A stretch of 64,000 nucleotides of DNA. Source: Entoloma clypeatum. Its lineage: Eukaryota; Basidiomycota; Agaricomycetes; Agaricales; Entolomataceae. Both the position numbers and the translations under genes were made by a program. Location: positions 3,534,001-3,598,000 of the forward strand of contig OY751494.1 of NCBI GenBank assembly GCA_963565915.1, in the 5' to 3' direction. Shown here piece by piece: positions 24,314-35,833 of the stretch. Each line of letters starts with the position of its first letter. Position 1 is the first letter of the stretch. The notes under the pieces are model-generated. The model worked only from the letters and a program-made list of their open reading frames with translations. It did no database searches and was not told where the DNA came from.

Positions 24314-25558
24314 ATGTCAAGCGCATCCGCATCTCTCACACGGACGATGTCGCTCACGTACGACGTTAGGTCCGGCGCTATCAAACGATCCGCATTGGAG
24401 AAGACGGAGCCCACCATCACCTACGAGAACTTCGTGAATGACTTGGACACGGGAGACTCGTTCACTACTTCGTTGATCGATATCTTGGTCAAGGTGTGTT
24501 CGCCAATAACGTCTGCTCCAGTGGACGCTCACATTCCCACTCGACTTTAGGAGTTGGCTGAACGACGAACCCGGCCTTGTCTCAACGACAGAAGACTTAT
24601 CGCCGACCGCTCAGCAAAAAGCCTGCGACTGCTTGCTACCCCCCTTCGTGTATATCATGACCGTTCCGTAGGACGGCACCATCCCAGTCGGAGAACAGCC
24701 ACTCTATCCGATTATCTCACTATTCCTCCAGTTGAGATGGATACCGAGGAGGATGAGGACATTTTCGAGAGTGTGCTGGAAAATCCGACAACGCTCGAGG
24801 GCGTCCAAACAAATACGGACTTGTATGATGCATATGCCAACCATGACGCCACAATTTTCAGAGGCGCGCGAAGCCTATCGCCACCTGCAGAAGATGCTCA
24901 GTCTTCGGTTTTATCCCATCAGGCCGCAATGAGAAATGGACCCTGGTCAGCGTCAACTAGCAGTTCATCTTCTGTTGCAACTTTGACTCGCCAACCTTCC
25001 ATACGCCGTCCCATCCGTTCACGGAACATAGATTTTAACAATTTCTCTCTTCGTCGTCGTTCCGCTACAAGAGAGAATCAGCTGAATCGAGCCGAAGGGG
25101 ACGAGGCGTCAGAACATCGGGAGGCTTGGAATCGCAACCCGCAGACCACTCGTCGGTTCTTCCCGTTCGTACGAACACGCCGTAACGAACAGTCTGATTA
25201 TACCTGGACTCCTGAACTCCATACTGCCAGTGTAGATGACGATAGAGATCGTCATTGGTTCGATATAGCATCCCCGATCCATCTGGAACCTGTCTCAATA
25301 GGCGAGTTGGTTGACGCTACAGTGAGCGACGAACGGATACATTCCGTGATACCAAGGCCAAATTTACCAAGATTACGTCGGGGGGGTCTTCGAGCGCCTG
25401 AATCTATACTGTCCCGCCACGCATCCCCTGTCATCGCCACACCGGTCCAGCCTGAAAGCCTTATAGCGCTTCCTGGGCTTGGGCTTGATGATTCTTCACT
25501 TGTGGGCGAACCAACCTCGTATCCCACCCCTTCCACCGAACATGATGGGCTGCCCTAG
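24314..25558 (+). CDS. Uncharacterised Ser/Arg-rich protein
   Basis: I do not recognise this protein. Exon 1 (24314-24493) begins MSSASASLTRTMSLTYDVRS and contains ITYENFVNDLDTGDSF. A 57-base GT-AG intron follows, and exon 2 (24551-25558) continues in phase 0 with ELAERRTRPCLNDRR. The joined length is 395 residues. The exon 2 product is rich in Ser, Arg, Pro and acidic clusters such as EMDTEEDEDIFESVLE. It lacks membrane segments and looks largely disordered, apart from a possibly helical N-terminal part. The clean intron phase and a reading frame open for 1 kb argue that it is a real gene. Its stop converges on the DcpS stop across 228 bases. Confidence 0.7.
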
Positions 25559-25786
25559 ATGCAAAAAGTAATGGATAGGGGAAGTCCTAGATAAATGATC
25601 CATCCATTCTAAACCTGAACAAAATAACATATACCCCCGTCGCCTATTTCTGTTGCAGATTGTTCTATCGCCTTCGGCAATTTTGTATAACAATTGTAAT
25701 TCCTAGCTGTAAAAATATCAAGACAGGTCTTGGGTATCAATGCCTGAACCTACGCAAATGAGGCAAGGGTACAGAACTAGGTTCAG

Positions 25787-26992
25787 TCAAAACGAACCTT
25801 TTGATCTTTCTTCTTTGGAGATCGCATTGAAGAGCTCATGTTGAGTACCCACACCATATGTGAGCGTCAGTTTCTGGAAAACCTCGTCGTCAATTTCAAG
25901 CTGAATTTCATCGTCAGGTGAGATCGAAAGGAGGAACTCAAAGACTCACCAAGGAGATGATATCATCAAGTAGATGCGCCTGACCCACCAACATACCCAT
26001 AAGGCCAGCATAGCTTGCATTCACGATATGCACGTGGAACTTATCTGGATACGACCTTGATATCCATTTCACTGTCAAGCAAGATCTTCGAGCACTTACA
26101 GTAACTGGGCTGATAGTGAACATACATCCTCAGTGAGCCCCTCCCGAGACCCCACTTTTCGTGGACAATCATTTCGCCCTCTCTTTGAATGCCTGTAAGT
26201 AGCCCAATGTGTTTCCGTCTCAAGTCTCTAAGGCTTCGAATATTTCGATCCCGAACCAGGGCGACAAGGTACAGTGATGTTATCGTAGTGAGGTCCCATT
26301 TCATATCAGGGAGAATGACAAATTCCGGAGAGGAATAGAGAATTTTGGATTGCTCAGAGAGGCCAGAGAGTATATTTTCCAACCTGTATACTTTATTTCA
26401 TGAGTGTTCCGAACAAAACGACAAGAGTCCATGAGACAAAGACCATTGAGTTCTCGCTGCTGGAAAAGCCGCGACGTATGGTTTCACAATCCTCTCGTAT
26501 AGCTCCGGTGTCTCCTTCACCATACACATTTCCTGTTTCGCATACTGTACATTTGGTAACTCATTCATTCCGCATTCCGGAAGACTCATAGGACAACAAA
26601 CCTTGCGCACATGCACGTCTGTCGCGGGACAGATAACGTTGATCTTGACATCCCTCTCCCTGTCCTCACTCAGCCACCCGAATAGCCATGTATACTGTCG
26701 AGAAATTAACAGATTCGTAAAGGAAGAAGATCGTTAAGACGCGCACTATATCTGTACTCTCCTCCAAGGAAACCCTTTCGATAAGGCCATCCTTGGCCAA
26801 TATCGATCCCACGTGTTGTGAATCCAATGCAGTTTTTTCAATTCTAATGATCGCTCTGACGCGAGCCGTACCGTCACTGGGAAAAGTACCGAGAAGGGTC
26901 AACGAATGTGTTAAAGGGTCCTCGTTGATGACTCTGTCGAGTCGGAATTTGTTCAACGTGTCAAGGGAGATGGGTGCAGCTGGATGGGACAT
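25787..26992 (-). CDS. DCS1: Scavenger mRNA decapping enzyme (DcpS/Dcs1)
   Basis: HIT-family pyrophosphatase that hydrolyses the m7G cap left after 3'-5' mRNA decay. It starts MSHPAAPISLDTLNKFRLDR with the N-terminal-domain phrase VINEDPLTHSLTLLGTFP. After an intron comes YTWLFGWLSEDRERDVKINV, then ICPATDVHVRK, KETPELYERIVKPYVAAFPA and SKILYSSPEFVILPDMKWDL. RDRNIRSLRDLRRKHIGLL and RGSLRMYVHYQPSYY lead into the HIT motif. That motif reads K-F-H-V-H-I-V-N across an exon join (about 26040-26110): the catalytic middle His and third His are present, but the first His of the H-x-H-x-H pattern is Lys. The last exon ends SKEERSKGSF at 25787. The start faces the next gene across 120 bases. Confidence 0.93.
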
Positions 26993-27112
26993 CTTAGGGT
27001 GGCGGCAGGCAAGATTGATACTGGATCTCATCTTATCACTTTGCATCTAATCAGATACCTACGTATCTCATACTACAATGACGTCAGGCAACAACTCAGA
27101 CCTCGAACAGTC

Positions 27113-28453
27113 ATGCCAAAAACTCGACGGCAAACGGTGAAAGAAGAGGCTAGGAGAAGCAAAGAGAAGGCCCAGGAGAAGAGCGAGGAAAAAGAAACGG
27201 GTATTGGCGAGAAAAGGAACGTAGAAATAATAGAACCGACCCCCAAAGGCGACGAGCCGCCTACCAAGAAGGCAAAAACCGAAGAGGAAAAGGAGACCGG
27301 CAAGAAACGAGCATACATTCGACAGACAGGTGAGACGCGATATCTTCAGATGTCCGCATGATCCAACATGCTTTGGTCGTAGGCACCATTGAACGAGGTT
27401 ACATCTACTTCTTTTACCGTCCAAAAGTACAGATGAAAGAGGCGCACTCCCTGGACGATGTCAAGAACCTCTTCATGCTTCTCATTCCTCGCCCGCCCAA
27501 GTTCAGTGTACAGGCCGAGTTAGAGGAACAAGGAACGGCGGGGAAGCAAGAAGAAAACCAAGCCGCTGAAACGGAGGTTCTTGCTTCTGGCGCGGACGCC
27601 GTCCCTGCACCTCCTGTGCTCGGTGACTCGAAGCAGCATTACCGCTTGTTGGTAGTTGGGAAAAAGCATATGCCTGATCCCGAAACAGGAGGGAGTGGCA
27701 GGGGACGCAAGGAAACCTTCTGGGCCACAGTTGCTGCCGTAGGAGATGATCTTCATTCTCTCGAACGCGGACTGGGAGAGAAAACGTACGAAACCAAAAC
27801 ACGAGGTGGGCGTTTCTCTCCTTTGATCGTTGGGTCTGAAACAAACTGAGTATTTCTAGGCACCAGACATCAAGAACCCGCCCGTCTCGCAGCTCGAGGA
27901 GCATACGCAGTCGTCAACAATGAGGCTGACGTTCCATCCCAAAGGACCACGCATTTCGGGTACTACATTTCTCATCCCGAGAAGATGGGTGAGGTCCAAA
28001 AATCGCTCGGAATTGCGACTGCTCGCGCGTACGTTATGCAAGTTAAAAATCCGATGGCACCTGCAACAATTCCAGGAATGCACACCAAAGGGGCTGATTA
28101 TCCTGGGGAAATCTTGAGAAACATCTTTGGCCGAGGGCAAAGAGGGAGAGAAGAGTATGGCCTTCGCTTTGTGAGCTGTGAAGTCCCTGAACTCTTGGAC
28201 TATGAGGGGGGAGAGGTCATACTCATAGCTGCGAGAGGGGGAAAGAAGGGCCTCGAGGAAAGCTTGGAAGAGGGACGAGGGACTGGTAAGAGCCTTTGAT
28301 GACGTTCTATTTCAGACCTGGCTGATTCCTGTGACAGCACTCGAGGAATTGGAGGAGAAAGAGAGCTGTGAGGATGTCAAGACAATATTCAAAGAGCTTG
28401 ACATGACCAGCGGGGAATTTTCCGCAGAACCCCTGGAGGGCCAATGGATCTAG
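27113..28453 (+). CDS. Conserved fungal protein of unknown function
   Basis: Function not recognised. It starts MPKTRRQTVKEEARRSKEKA, a highly charged Lys/Glu-rich segment with KKAK-type basic stretches that could serve as a nuclear signal. After the first intron a compact, probably folded core begins: GTIERGYIYFFYRPKVQ, then HSLDDVKNLFMLLIPRPPKF, YRLLVVGKKHMPD and KETFWATVAAVGDDL. After another intron it continues RAYAVVNNEADVPSQ-like sequence into HFGYYISHPEKMGEVQKSLG and AYVMQVKNPMAPATIPG. The final exon is acidic and ends PLEGQWI at 28453. Regularly spaced GT-AG introns and the coherent frame support a real gene. I recall similar agaricomycete proteins sometimes labelled BTB transcription factors, but I see no BTB fold and do not adopt that name. 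Confidence 0.72.
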
Positions 28454-29304
28454 GAGGTCCGAAGAGTGTGTAAGTAAGTAACCTTTACGTATTGTTGCTT
28501 CCAAGTGCAACAAGGGAATGGGTATGATTGCGCGTTAGAAATGATGGTCAAAAGCATCTCCGGGATGATCAAGTTGAGTCAGTACATGCATCCTCATCAT
28601 GCGTCAAGCCGCGGAACACATTACACTCCTTGGCAGACAGTGGCATCTTTGGACCAGAGTCACAGTTCATGGTATGTAAGTACAATGTAACCTGGTCAAA
28701 GTGCTCATGACGCTGATAATACGGGGATCATCCAGTGGTGATGAGCGAAATTTAATAGCAAATCAGTAACAAACTCTGTACCTATAGCACAGTATGTCAA
28801 GGCAAGTGTACCTGTCTCTCATGCATCTTCTGACGTGAGACCATGTCCCTTACTGCTCAAGCCTTTGGACTTAGGCTGTTGAATGAAGTTCCAAGGTTCG
28901 ACCTTGTTCTACCCTCCGTGCCTGCCAGCCGAACCTGTTTCATACCTTCAACATTAGCTGTCTTGAGTTTTCTTTTGCTTCAAGTTGGCTTCAAGCTTCG
29001 CTTTCGATACCAAAAACTGGTTGCTTACCAGCAGGTCCGCCTCGATCACCCTGTCAACTTTTGCCTATCGTGTTGGCATCCAGGTCCATGCTTTCTGAGC
29101 TCTGCTCCACGATATCCGTTCTGTCCCCGCACTTAGGTACAAGGAACCCCTCTCGGTGCCAAAGAAATCCAGCCAGCAAGGTCAAACTGCCAGTTTCTTA
29201 GATGTCAGGCCACAGCCGCCCTTCAAATAGCAGGGAAATAAAGACATCCTGCGACCTACCTTACTCTTGGCTCTTCTCACCGTCGTTCGTTGCCTCCATC
29301 TACG
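28454..29304. other. Gene-free interval
   Basis: About 850 bases with no recognisable gene. A 97-codon plus-strand frame at 28843-29136 has a mildly hydrophobic middle but no known similarity and no upstream exon. The last part is probably the promoter of the following secreted/membrane protein gene. Confidence 0.45.
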
Positions 29305-30574
29305 ATGCTGACTAGGACTTTATCCATCCTTTTTCTTACCGTCCAGTTTACTTCCACTGCAACAGCTCAATCGACAAACGCGACATGTTTGCCGTTCTAT
29401 GATTGGGTGCGTTATCTCGGACTCTCCTAGCTCCTATCCATGCATGCCTCATATTGTAAAAGATGAATAATTCGCAAAAACAAACACCGTGTCAAGTTGC
29501 TTCGACGCTTCTCGCCGTCTGTACTGGCTGTACAATTTATCTCTACTTCTTCAATCCAGATCTGACCTTTAGACCAGCGTACAACATTGCTGCGCTGCCA
29601 AGCGAGACACATTACATTGGTCCTTCTTTGGGTTCAGCTAACCCGTGTCAATGCAATACCGTAGTATACTCCCTAATTAGCGCCTGTGGTGCTTGCCAAG
29701 ACCGCACTTATGAAAGGTGCGTATGCCATGCTCTCGGAACCCGGGACATTTTCAATCCACAATCCCCGTTTAGCTGGAGCGAATGGTCAGGAAACTGTGC
29801 CACTGTCTCCGAGTTGTAAGTCGACTCAATCGAAAGGGCTATGCCAGCCAAGCGATCCTTATGTCCGTTTAGTTTCCCAGCAAATGTTCAAGGGGTGACA
29901 TTCGTCCCAAGCTGGGCTTATCTCGACGTGGAGGCGAGCTATTTGAGCGTGTTCAGTGCGTCGGTAACTCATATTCTTATTAGGCGAGCAACACGTTCAA
30001 TCAAACGGCTGCCAAATTGGTCGGAGGTGGGTGAAGCTTCTCATCTTCGTGCCAGTGCAAGCACACTTATCCAACGTTCAATCTAGGCGTAACCGAGTCT
30101 ACAGTGCTCCCAGTTCCTACGAGTACCAAAGGAGTGTCTGTCTCCTCCATGACGTTGACGAGTCCACTTTCCGCTTCCATTACCAGTAGTCCGAGTGGCA
30201 GCACAGCCGACACCAATCCAGATGCTAATGCTGTGGGCGGAGGCATTGCAGGTTCTATCGTTGGCCTCGGACTTGTTGTGACTTTTGCCGTCTGGTACTC
30301 TTACCGCCGATCCAAGCGACGAACCCTGCTTGTTGCCGACCTTGAGCAAGTCGAGCAGTCACATACGTCAGAAAAGCCTGATATGCTGCAATATCTTGCT
30401 AACACGACAGCTCCTCACCGGACATCATCTTCCATTGTATGTGCTGGTGCCTCTTCCTGATCACAATGTTCAAATCATCTCTGGAAGCTCAATTCGCTGC
30501 CCCCTTCCAGCTCGCAGGCCTCCTCGGCGAGCGTTTCCAGACCCGCGAGGTCTCTGGGACATTCTAGCATCTGA
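29305..30574 (+). CDS. Signal-peptide, single-pass membrane protein of unknown function
   Basis: Resembles a cysteine-rich type I membrane protein family common in agaricomycetes with no assigned function. The start exon MLTRTLSILFLTVQFTSTAT is a clear signal peptide. The ectodomain has paired cysteines and family-like phrases: SQKQTPCQVAS, then LPSETHYIGPSLGSANPCQC, NTVVYSLISACGACQ and GVTFVPSWAYLDV. A Ser/Thr-rich stalk precedes one membrane helix, GGGIAGSIVGLGLVVTFAVW, and a basic stop-transfer SYRRSKRR. The cytoplasmic tail reads through to 30460, or, with an intron from about 30437 to 30520, to ASVSRPARSLGHSSI ending at 30574, which I prefer. Several introns split the ectodomain and the joins are approximate. 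A cell-surface role is inferred from topology only. Confidence 0.75.
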
Positions 30575-30732
30575 ATATCCTATCTGGCGACCATGCATTA
30601 ATTTCTTGAATCTGCTCATATGTACATGAATTCCACGTTCTTTTACCTTCATTCACTACATAGATGTAGTATAAATGAACAGTAGCTGCACAGCCACAAT
30701 ATAGATCACCTGTACGTCCAGTTTGAATCGGA

Positions 30733-31929
30733 ATGATCAAGAAACGGGCAAGACCTCAACTACGCGTGCGTGAAAAAGTCCTGGACGTCGAGGAAGAAGA
30801 ACATCAAACCGAAAATGAGGATGAGGAGACATTGACGTACGTCCAGCAAGTTGAACATACTTCTGATGACCCGTCTCTTGACCTTCTTAGTTTGGTAGAA
30901 CTTGTGGAGCTGAGGAAACTGAGGAAGGCAAGGCAAGGAATAGATGCTGTGAAGCTTGTCAAGGGAAATGTCAAGAAGAGAAAGAAAAAACTCACGGAGG
31001 AGGAGCAGGGAGGACTCAAGAAAGGTGCTTCAGTGAAAGGCGAGGAGGATGAGTGAGTACTTCGTCATACGTTTTGTTTTCCTTCAATTAGCTTAATCAA
31101 ATAATCCTCTCAGAGATGATGAAGATGCAGATGCAAAGGCCCGGAGAGTCGTTAGAACCAACAACTTCACACAGCAAACCAATGCCCTCGATGTTGACAA
31201 ACACATGTACGTTCCCGTATCGAGTTTCACTTCGTTCCGGATTCCAATCTGTCATATGACTCCATTTCAGGATGGCGTACATAGAAGAGAACCTCAAAAT
31301 TCGCAGTAGGCCGCGGGAGGAGGAAGACGGGGACAGAAAACCTGCCGACCCTCAGGAAGCCCTCTACCGCATAGCTGATCGTTGGAAAGTCGACAAATCA
31401 AAGCCAACTACGGACGAAGGCAGCGTCACGAACAGCATGAGCATGCTAACGGCTATACCGGAAGTAGACCTCGGAATGGAGTACGTCCCAGGATCCTACT
31501 TTGCCCTGCGAAACTAAAGCCGTCTCACAGCACTCGGTTAAAAAACATAGAAGAAACGGAAAAAGCTAAGCGGGTAGTCGCCGAAGAGCGTCAGGACCGT
31601 AAAAGGGCGAAACATGACGAGGAACACCTTGTGGCTTCAAGATGTAATTTCGTTTAATGCTGCTTTGCCATGTAGTTATGCTCATATTCGGTCTGTGACA
31701 GTCTATCGGCCGAACCTCAAGGCAAAATCAGATGCTGACATTTTGCGAGACGCAAAGCTGGAAGCAATGGGTCTACCTCCACAAGACAACCAACCTCGAC
31801 AGTCAAGTCACGACAAGGTACAAATGGCAACGGATGAACTAGTACGCTTCCCCCGAAATTCCTTCACCATATCCTGAACAGATTCTCCAGGTTATGGAAC
31901 GCTTCAAGAAGCGGATGAGGAAACAATGA
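30733..31929 (+). CDS. TLS1: TLS1/C9orf78-family spliceosome-associated protein
   Basis: Homologue of fission yeast Tls1 and human C9orf78 (hepatocellular carcinoma-associated antigen 59), proteins bound to the Brr2 helicase in the spliceosome. The N-terminus MIKKRARPQLRVREK is followed by acidic and Lys-rich tracts and LDLLSLVELVELRKLRKARQ, a conserved helix. After an intron come RTNNFTQQTNALDVDKHM and MAYIEENLKIRSRPREEED. The signature DTRLKNIEETEKAKRVVAEE lies in exon 4, near 31530. The C-terminus ends ILQVMERFKKRMRKQ at 31929. Five or six short exons join cleanly. The protein is expected to be largely extended or helical and nuclear. Confidence 0.9.
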
Positions 31930-32252
31930 CGTCTGTACATGTTCGACATTAGTATGTGATCCATGTACTGTTTTCCAGAAGTAAAACCATCAGCAGACCT
32001 CAGTGCTTGGCCATCACCGTGTTGAGCTTCTGGAAGTCGAAGGTACCCAGTCCAGTCATTATTTGGAGGTCCCTTTACTTTCAAAATGTGATAGAGGCTT
32101 GGGTTGAAAGGCGGACTTCCACCAGTCGGGTAGAAAGTGGACTGGTCGAGGTTAGTACAAGATCCTGTACAATACTTTGAATGTACATGAAAACACGTGA
32201 TCTACTCAACACCCTTTTATCCGTAAACACACGAGTTGACTTCCACCAAAAA
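31930..32252. other. Intergenic interval upstream of ATP16
   Basis: The 323 bases hold the TLS1 3' region and the ATP synthase delta promoter. No coding exon is recognised. Confidence 0.4.
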
Positions 32253-32896
32253 ATGTCCTCCCTCCGAATCATAACAGCTGCTGCTCGTCGCGCCTCTGCC
32301 TCGAGGGCACTGGGAAGGCGTGGTTATGCCGAGGTTACCGACAGGCTCAAGCTTTCTTTCGTGCTCCCTCACCAGGTCCGAAACCTGTCTCCCTTGAAAT
32401 TCAACTCATTCCATCCCCTTGCAGGCAATTTTCGCTAACAAAGATGTCATCCAAGTCAACATCCCAGCAGAAGCAGGTGACATGGGTGTCCTGGCAAATC
32501 ACGTTCCCTCCATCGAAGCTTTGCGACCTGGTGTTGTTGAAATCATTGAAGCCGCAGGAGGTTCCCAGAAGTTTTTCGGCGTGTAAATCCCTTTACACCG
32601 ATACCATCCCGCTCATGAGTCGTTAACTGTAGTATCTGGAGGATTCGCCACCGTCCACCCGAATAACAGACTCACAATCAACGTCGTGGAGGCTGCACCC
32701 CTGGAGCAGTTCTCATTGGAGGCATGTCAACGTTCGTTTGTATCCGACTTCTGTTAATCAGTACGTTCAGGCTGTACGGGAAAACCTCCAGGAAGCTTTG
32801 AAGGTCGCGTCTGGGACTGGTCCCGAAGCGGATAAAATGGAAGCCCGGGTTGAGGCCGATGTTTACGAGGCTCTTCAACATGCACTCGCCAAGTAG
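32253..32896 (+). CDS. ATP16: Mitochondrial F1-ATP synthase delta subunit
   Basis: Central-stalk subunit of the F1Fo ATP synthase in the mitochondrial matrix (equivalent to bacterial epsilon). Four exons (32253-32375, 32425-32578, 32633-32721, 32771-32896) give exactly 163 residues. The N-terminus is a typical import presequence rich in Ala, Arg and Ser (ITAAARRASASRALGRRGYA). The beta-sandwich follows: LKLSFVLPHQAIFANKDV, then VNIPAEAGDMGVLANHVPSI and PGVVEIIEAAGGSQKFFVSG. The C-terminal helices are FSLEAVRENLQEALKVASG to YEALQHALAK. Intron 1 is GT-AG, but introns 2 and 3 keep the frame only with GC donors (GCGTGT at 32579 and GCATGT at 32722), each with an AG acceptor. Confidence 0.95.
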
Positions 32897-33305
32897 TCCT
32901 TCACCAATAGATGACTTATGGATACGTGTTCATGTCAACGCCTCGTTCAAGGCCCCTCGGCATAATAGTGTCCGGTATGGATCATTACAATCCAGAACAT
33001 CACAAAGAAGTACTCGTTGTACCACGAGCTCTAGAAGAATCCGATGGGACGCATGATGACCCTCGGGGAAAACCTCTTCGATAACTTCCCCGCCCGTATA
33101 AAGAGTGAGTCTTACATAACCTGGCTCTTCACACCCAGAAATGGTCGAGATCGGGTCATTGCAGCAGGTTGTATTACGCTCGTACAAGTCAACTGCATCA
33201 AACTACCGACGGCCGCCATTCACTGAAGTGTGAAGACAACGTTGATCCTGGAAACTCACGTCGACGTCCTCGACTTGTTTCCTGATGCCAACTCATGAGT
33301 CAATA
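32897..33305. other. Convergent intergenic region
   Basis: About 410 bases between the stops of ATP16 (plus) and the S53 peptidase (minus). Only short, unconvincing frames are present, so it is read as two 3' regions. Confidence 0.45.
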
Positions 33306-35833
33306 TCAGCCTTTGAGTATAGTAGCCTTCAGCTTCTCGAAATTCGGCGTTCCAAGTCCAGTAACTATGGATTTTCGATCAATTGAGGAAATATCATACA
33401 TAGCAAGGCATATTGAATATAATTACCTGGATCCCAGCCTTTCGTCGCCTGAAGTTGAATTGAAACATCAGCCATGACAAGCATCCACTCCAGGGTAAGG
33501 AAAACTTACGTTGAATCCAAGTGTCCCACAGCCAGAATTGTGCCCGATAGTGATGTCATTGAAGTCCTGAGTCGCCTTGGAATATAACAACGGGTTCAAG
33601 AAACCCAGAGGGGGCTGTAAATTGGCAAGGCGGACATCGTTGAGGAGGGCAACTATCGCGGCAAAAGCAGGAGAAGAGGCGGATGTTCCTCCAATCAGGA
33701 TTGGTCTTCCAGAAAGCCAGATACGGAAGCGGTCGCCCTGTGCGGCTACGTCTGGGAAACCCTAGATGCGCTCTCATGTCAGCGCTATGCGAAACGAGTG
33801 AGTCATGCACACATACTCTTCCTGATCTGATTGGGAGGTAAGATAAATGTCTTCAAACAGGAAAAGTTGACGAACTGATTATATAGACCCTCATACAGTC
33901 CTTGGGGAAGTGCATCCAAATATTGTCTCACAGCTTGGTCTTGGTATTGGGGCCTTGAAAACTGAGATAGCAAGGTCAACGATTAAACGCAGAAGTACCA
34001 ATGGTCTGGATCTCACGTAATCGCTGAATCCACCGCCGGAGAAATAGCGTGATACGGCTACTTCTGGATTGATAAATTGAGTCCCACCGACTGCAGTGAC
34101 ACTAGCGGAACGGATGAAATCTTTATCACATGAGGTCATAGCGGGAATCGTATTACAATGGGCATCTGGCAAGCTCGATGTCAGAAAAAAGAGGAGCAGA
34201 AGATGAATATTGCGCTCACGACGCGGGAAATGAAGGAAGAAATCTCGTAACGTTACGTCCATCATTTGTGAAGCACCCTTGTGTGGTCGAATTGGGGTTA
34301 CCATCCCCAACCCCGAAATCTCCGGAGGAAAACAAGATAGATACTCCCCTTGCGCCTAGACACATAATGGCTGTCATCATAATTGAGAATAGCCAGGATT
34401 GGAACGCACCGAGTTGGGCAAAGTCAGCGCATACACGTCGGGCATAGTCCTCTGGTACTGAGAGGAAAATGAGTTGACAAATTTGGAATGCTGACAGATG
34501 ACAAACCAGTTTGTTCATGCTCGCCATAGCTTGTCGAGATAACAAGAGGCACACTAGACTGAGCGAGGACGAAATCCAGCCAGTCCCGATAAGGCCTGCA
34601 AAGACAGCAAACGGTAAGAGGTCCAACTCCAAAGCGAACAAGCAACGCACTCGTTCGTGTTAGTGGGCGTCTGGTAATCAGGTATGAAAGGTGGTCGACC
34701 CCCAGTTGAATAAAAGGTTCCCTTCGGAGACGAATGCATGAAACGGATAGTAACGAAAAATCGAATCTAATATACCATGATAGGAAACGCAAGACCAAAT
34801 GCAAACTGAACATCGAGGTTGGCTTCTGCACCAGCCGCAGGGAGGCTCTGGTTATTGAGACCTCCTTCGCGAAAGCGAGATTCAATGACCTCAATACGAC
34901 TTGTAGGTCTGATGAAACTCACCGTTAACCGAAAAGAATTCGAAGGTGGAATTGACGGCTTCTGGTTTCTGATCGAGATAGAATGATCGCAGATCTTGCT
35001 CGTTCGCGTACTGTTCCAAATAACCCGTCACAGCAATGGAGTTGTTGGCGGCGGTTGGGACGTAGTCCGTGGTTTTATATAATTGCTGCAAGCAGCGGAT
35101 CGTTATGGTCGAATTACACCTCTCGTCGACAAGACCAGAAGTCGTCTCGACAAAGGCGGTCGCCAAGTTCTGTTTTAGGGAAAGACCTTCATCGGGCGGA
35201 GGCCAGTTGATGGTCGACCTCATCCGCCTGAACTGTGCAAAAATCGTGGTTGGTTGGACGACTTCTATATGTTCATGAAGATGCTCGGGCAGACTATATC
35301 TGGTCGTTCTGACGATCGCTTCTCCACTTTCAGCATGCACCCAAACGTTATATGTCTGTAGAAGGTAAAGTAGCGTCACAATCAGGCAAGACAGAGCAAG
35401 AGGAACCTACGGTATCGAGCATCTTTTCCGCCAGAAAAATGGGAACCGTCAATATCACCCAGTCCTTGGCGGAAGAACGCATGACTACGTTTGGTTCGAT
35501 TCCATGTGACGCGAGCCAATCATCGACAATCTGGACGGTCTCGTCGTGCGGAGCCACCAGCGCTTCGACTTCCTGCTTGGACAGATGTACACCGTACCGT
35601 CTGTGATTTGGGTCGCTCACTTCATACAGATGCTGCTCTAGGACAGGGAAATTTGGCTGAGGTAGTCCGATGCGCAAGGTTATGGAGTGGTTCGGTGGGG
35701 GCGTGGCCCGTTTAACCCATCCACGCGGGGGAATGATGGTATGTTTTACCTTGGGGGCAGTCGAGGCGGCTATGGCCTCTGCAGCGATGGCTGAAGCCGC
35801 AAGAGAAAGTAAAACGCGGCAGGATGCTCGCAT
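33306..35833 (-). CDS. Secreted tripeptidyl-peptidase, sedolisin (S53) family
   Basis: Acid serine-carboxyl peptidase, secreted and probably made as a zymogen. The start [20 protein letters not shown] is a signal peptide; a Met nine codons upstream is also in frame but gives a worse leader. The propeptide (about 35750-35250) contains [20 protein letters not shown], typical of pro-kumamolisin domains. The catalytic domain has [17 protein letters not shown] (Glu and Asp of the triad, near 34820), [11 protein letters not shown] with the oxyanion-hole Asp (near 34310), and [13 protein letters not shown] with the catalytic Ser (near 33680). The C-terminal calcium-site region is represented by [15 protein letters not shown] and [16 protein letters not shown]. 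The stop is at 33306. At least eight introns are needed. It probably feeds on external protein; no regulator is visible nearby. Confidence 0.93.
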
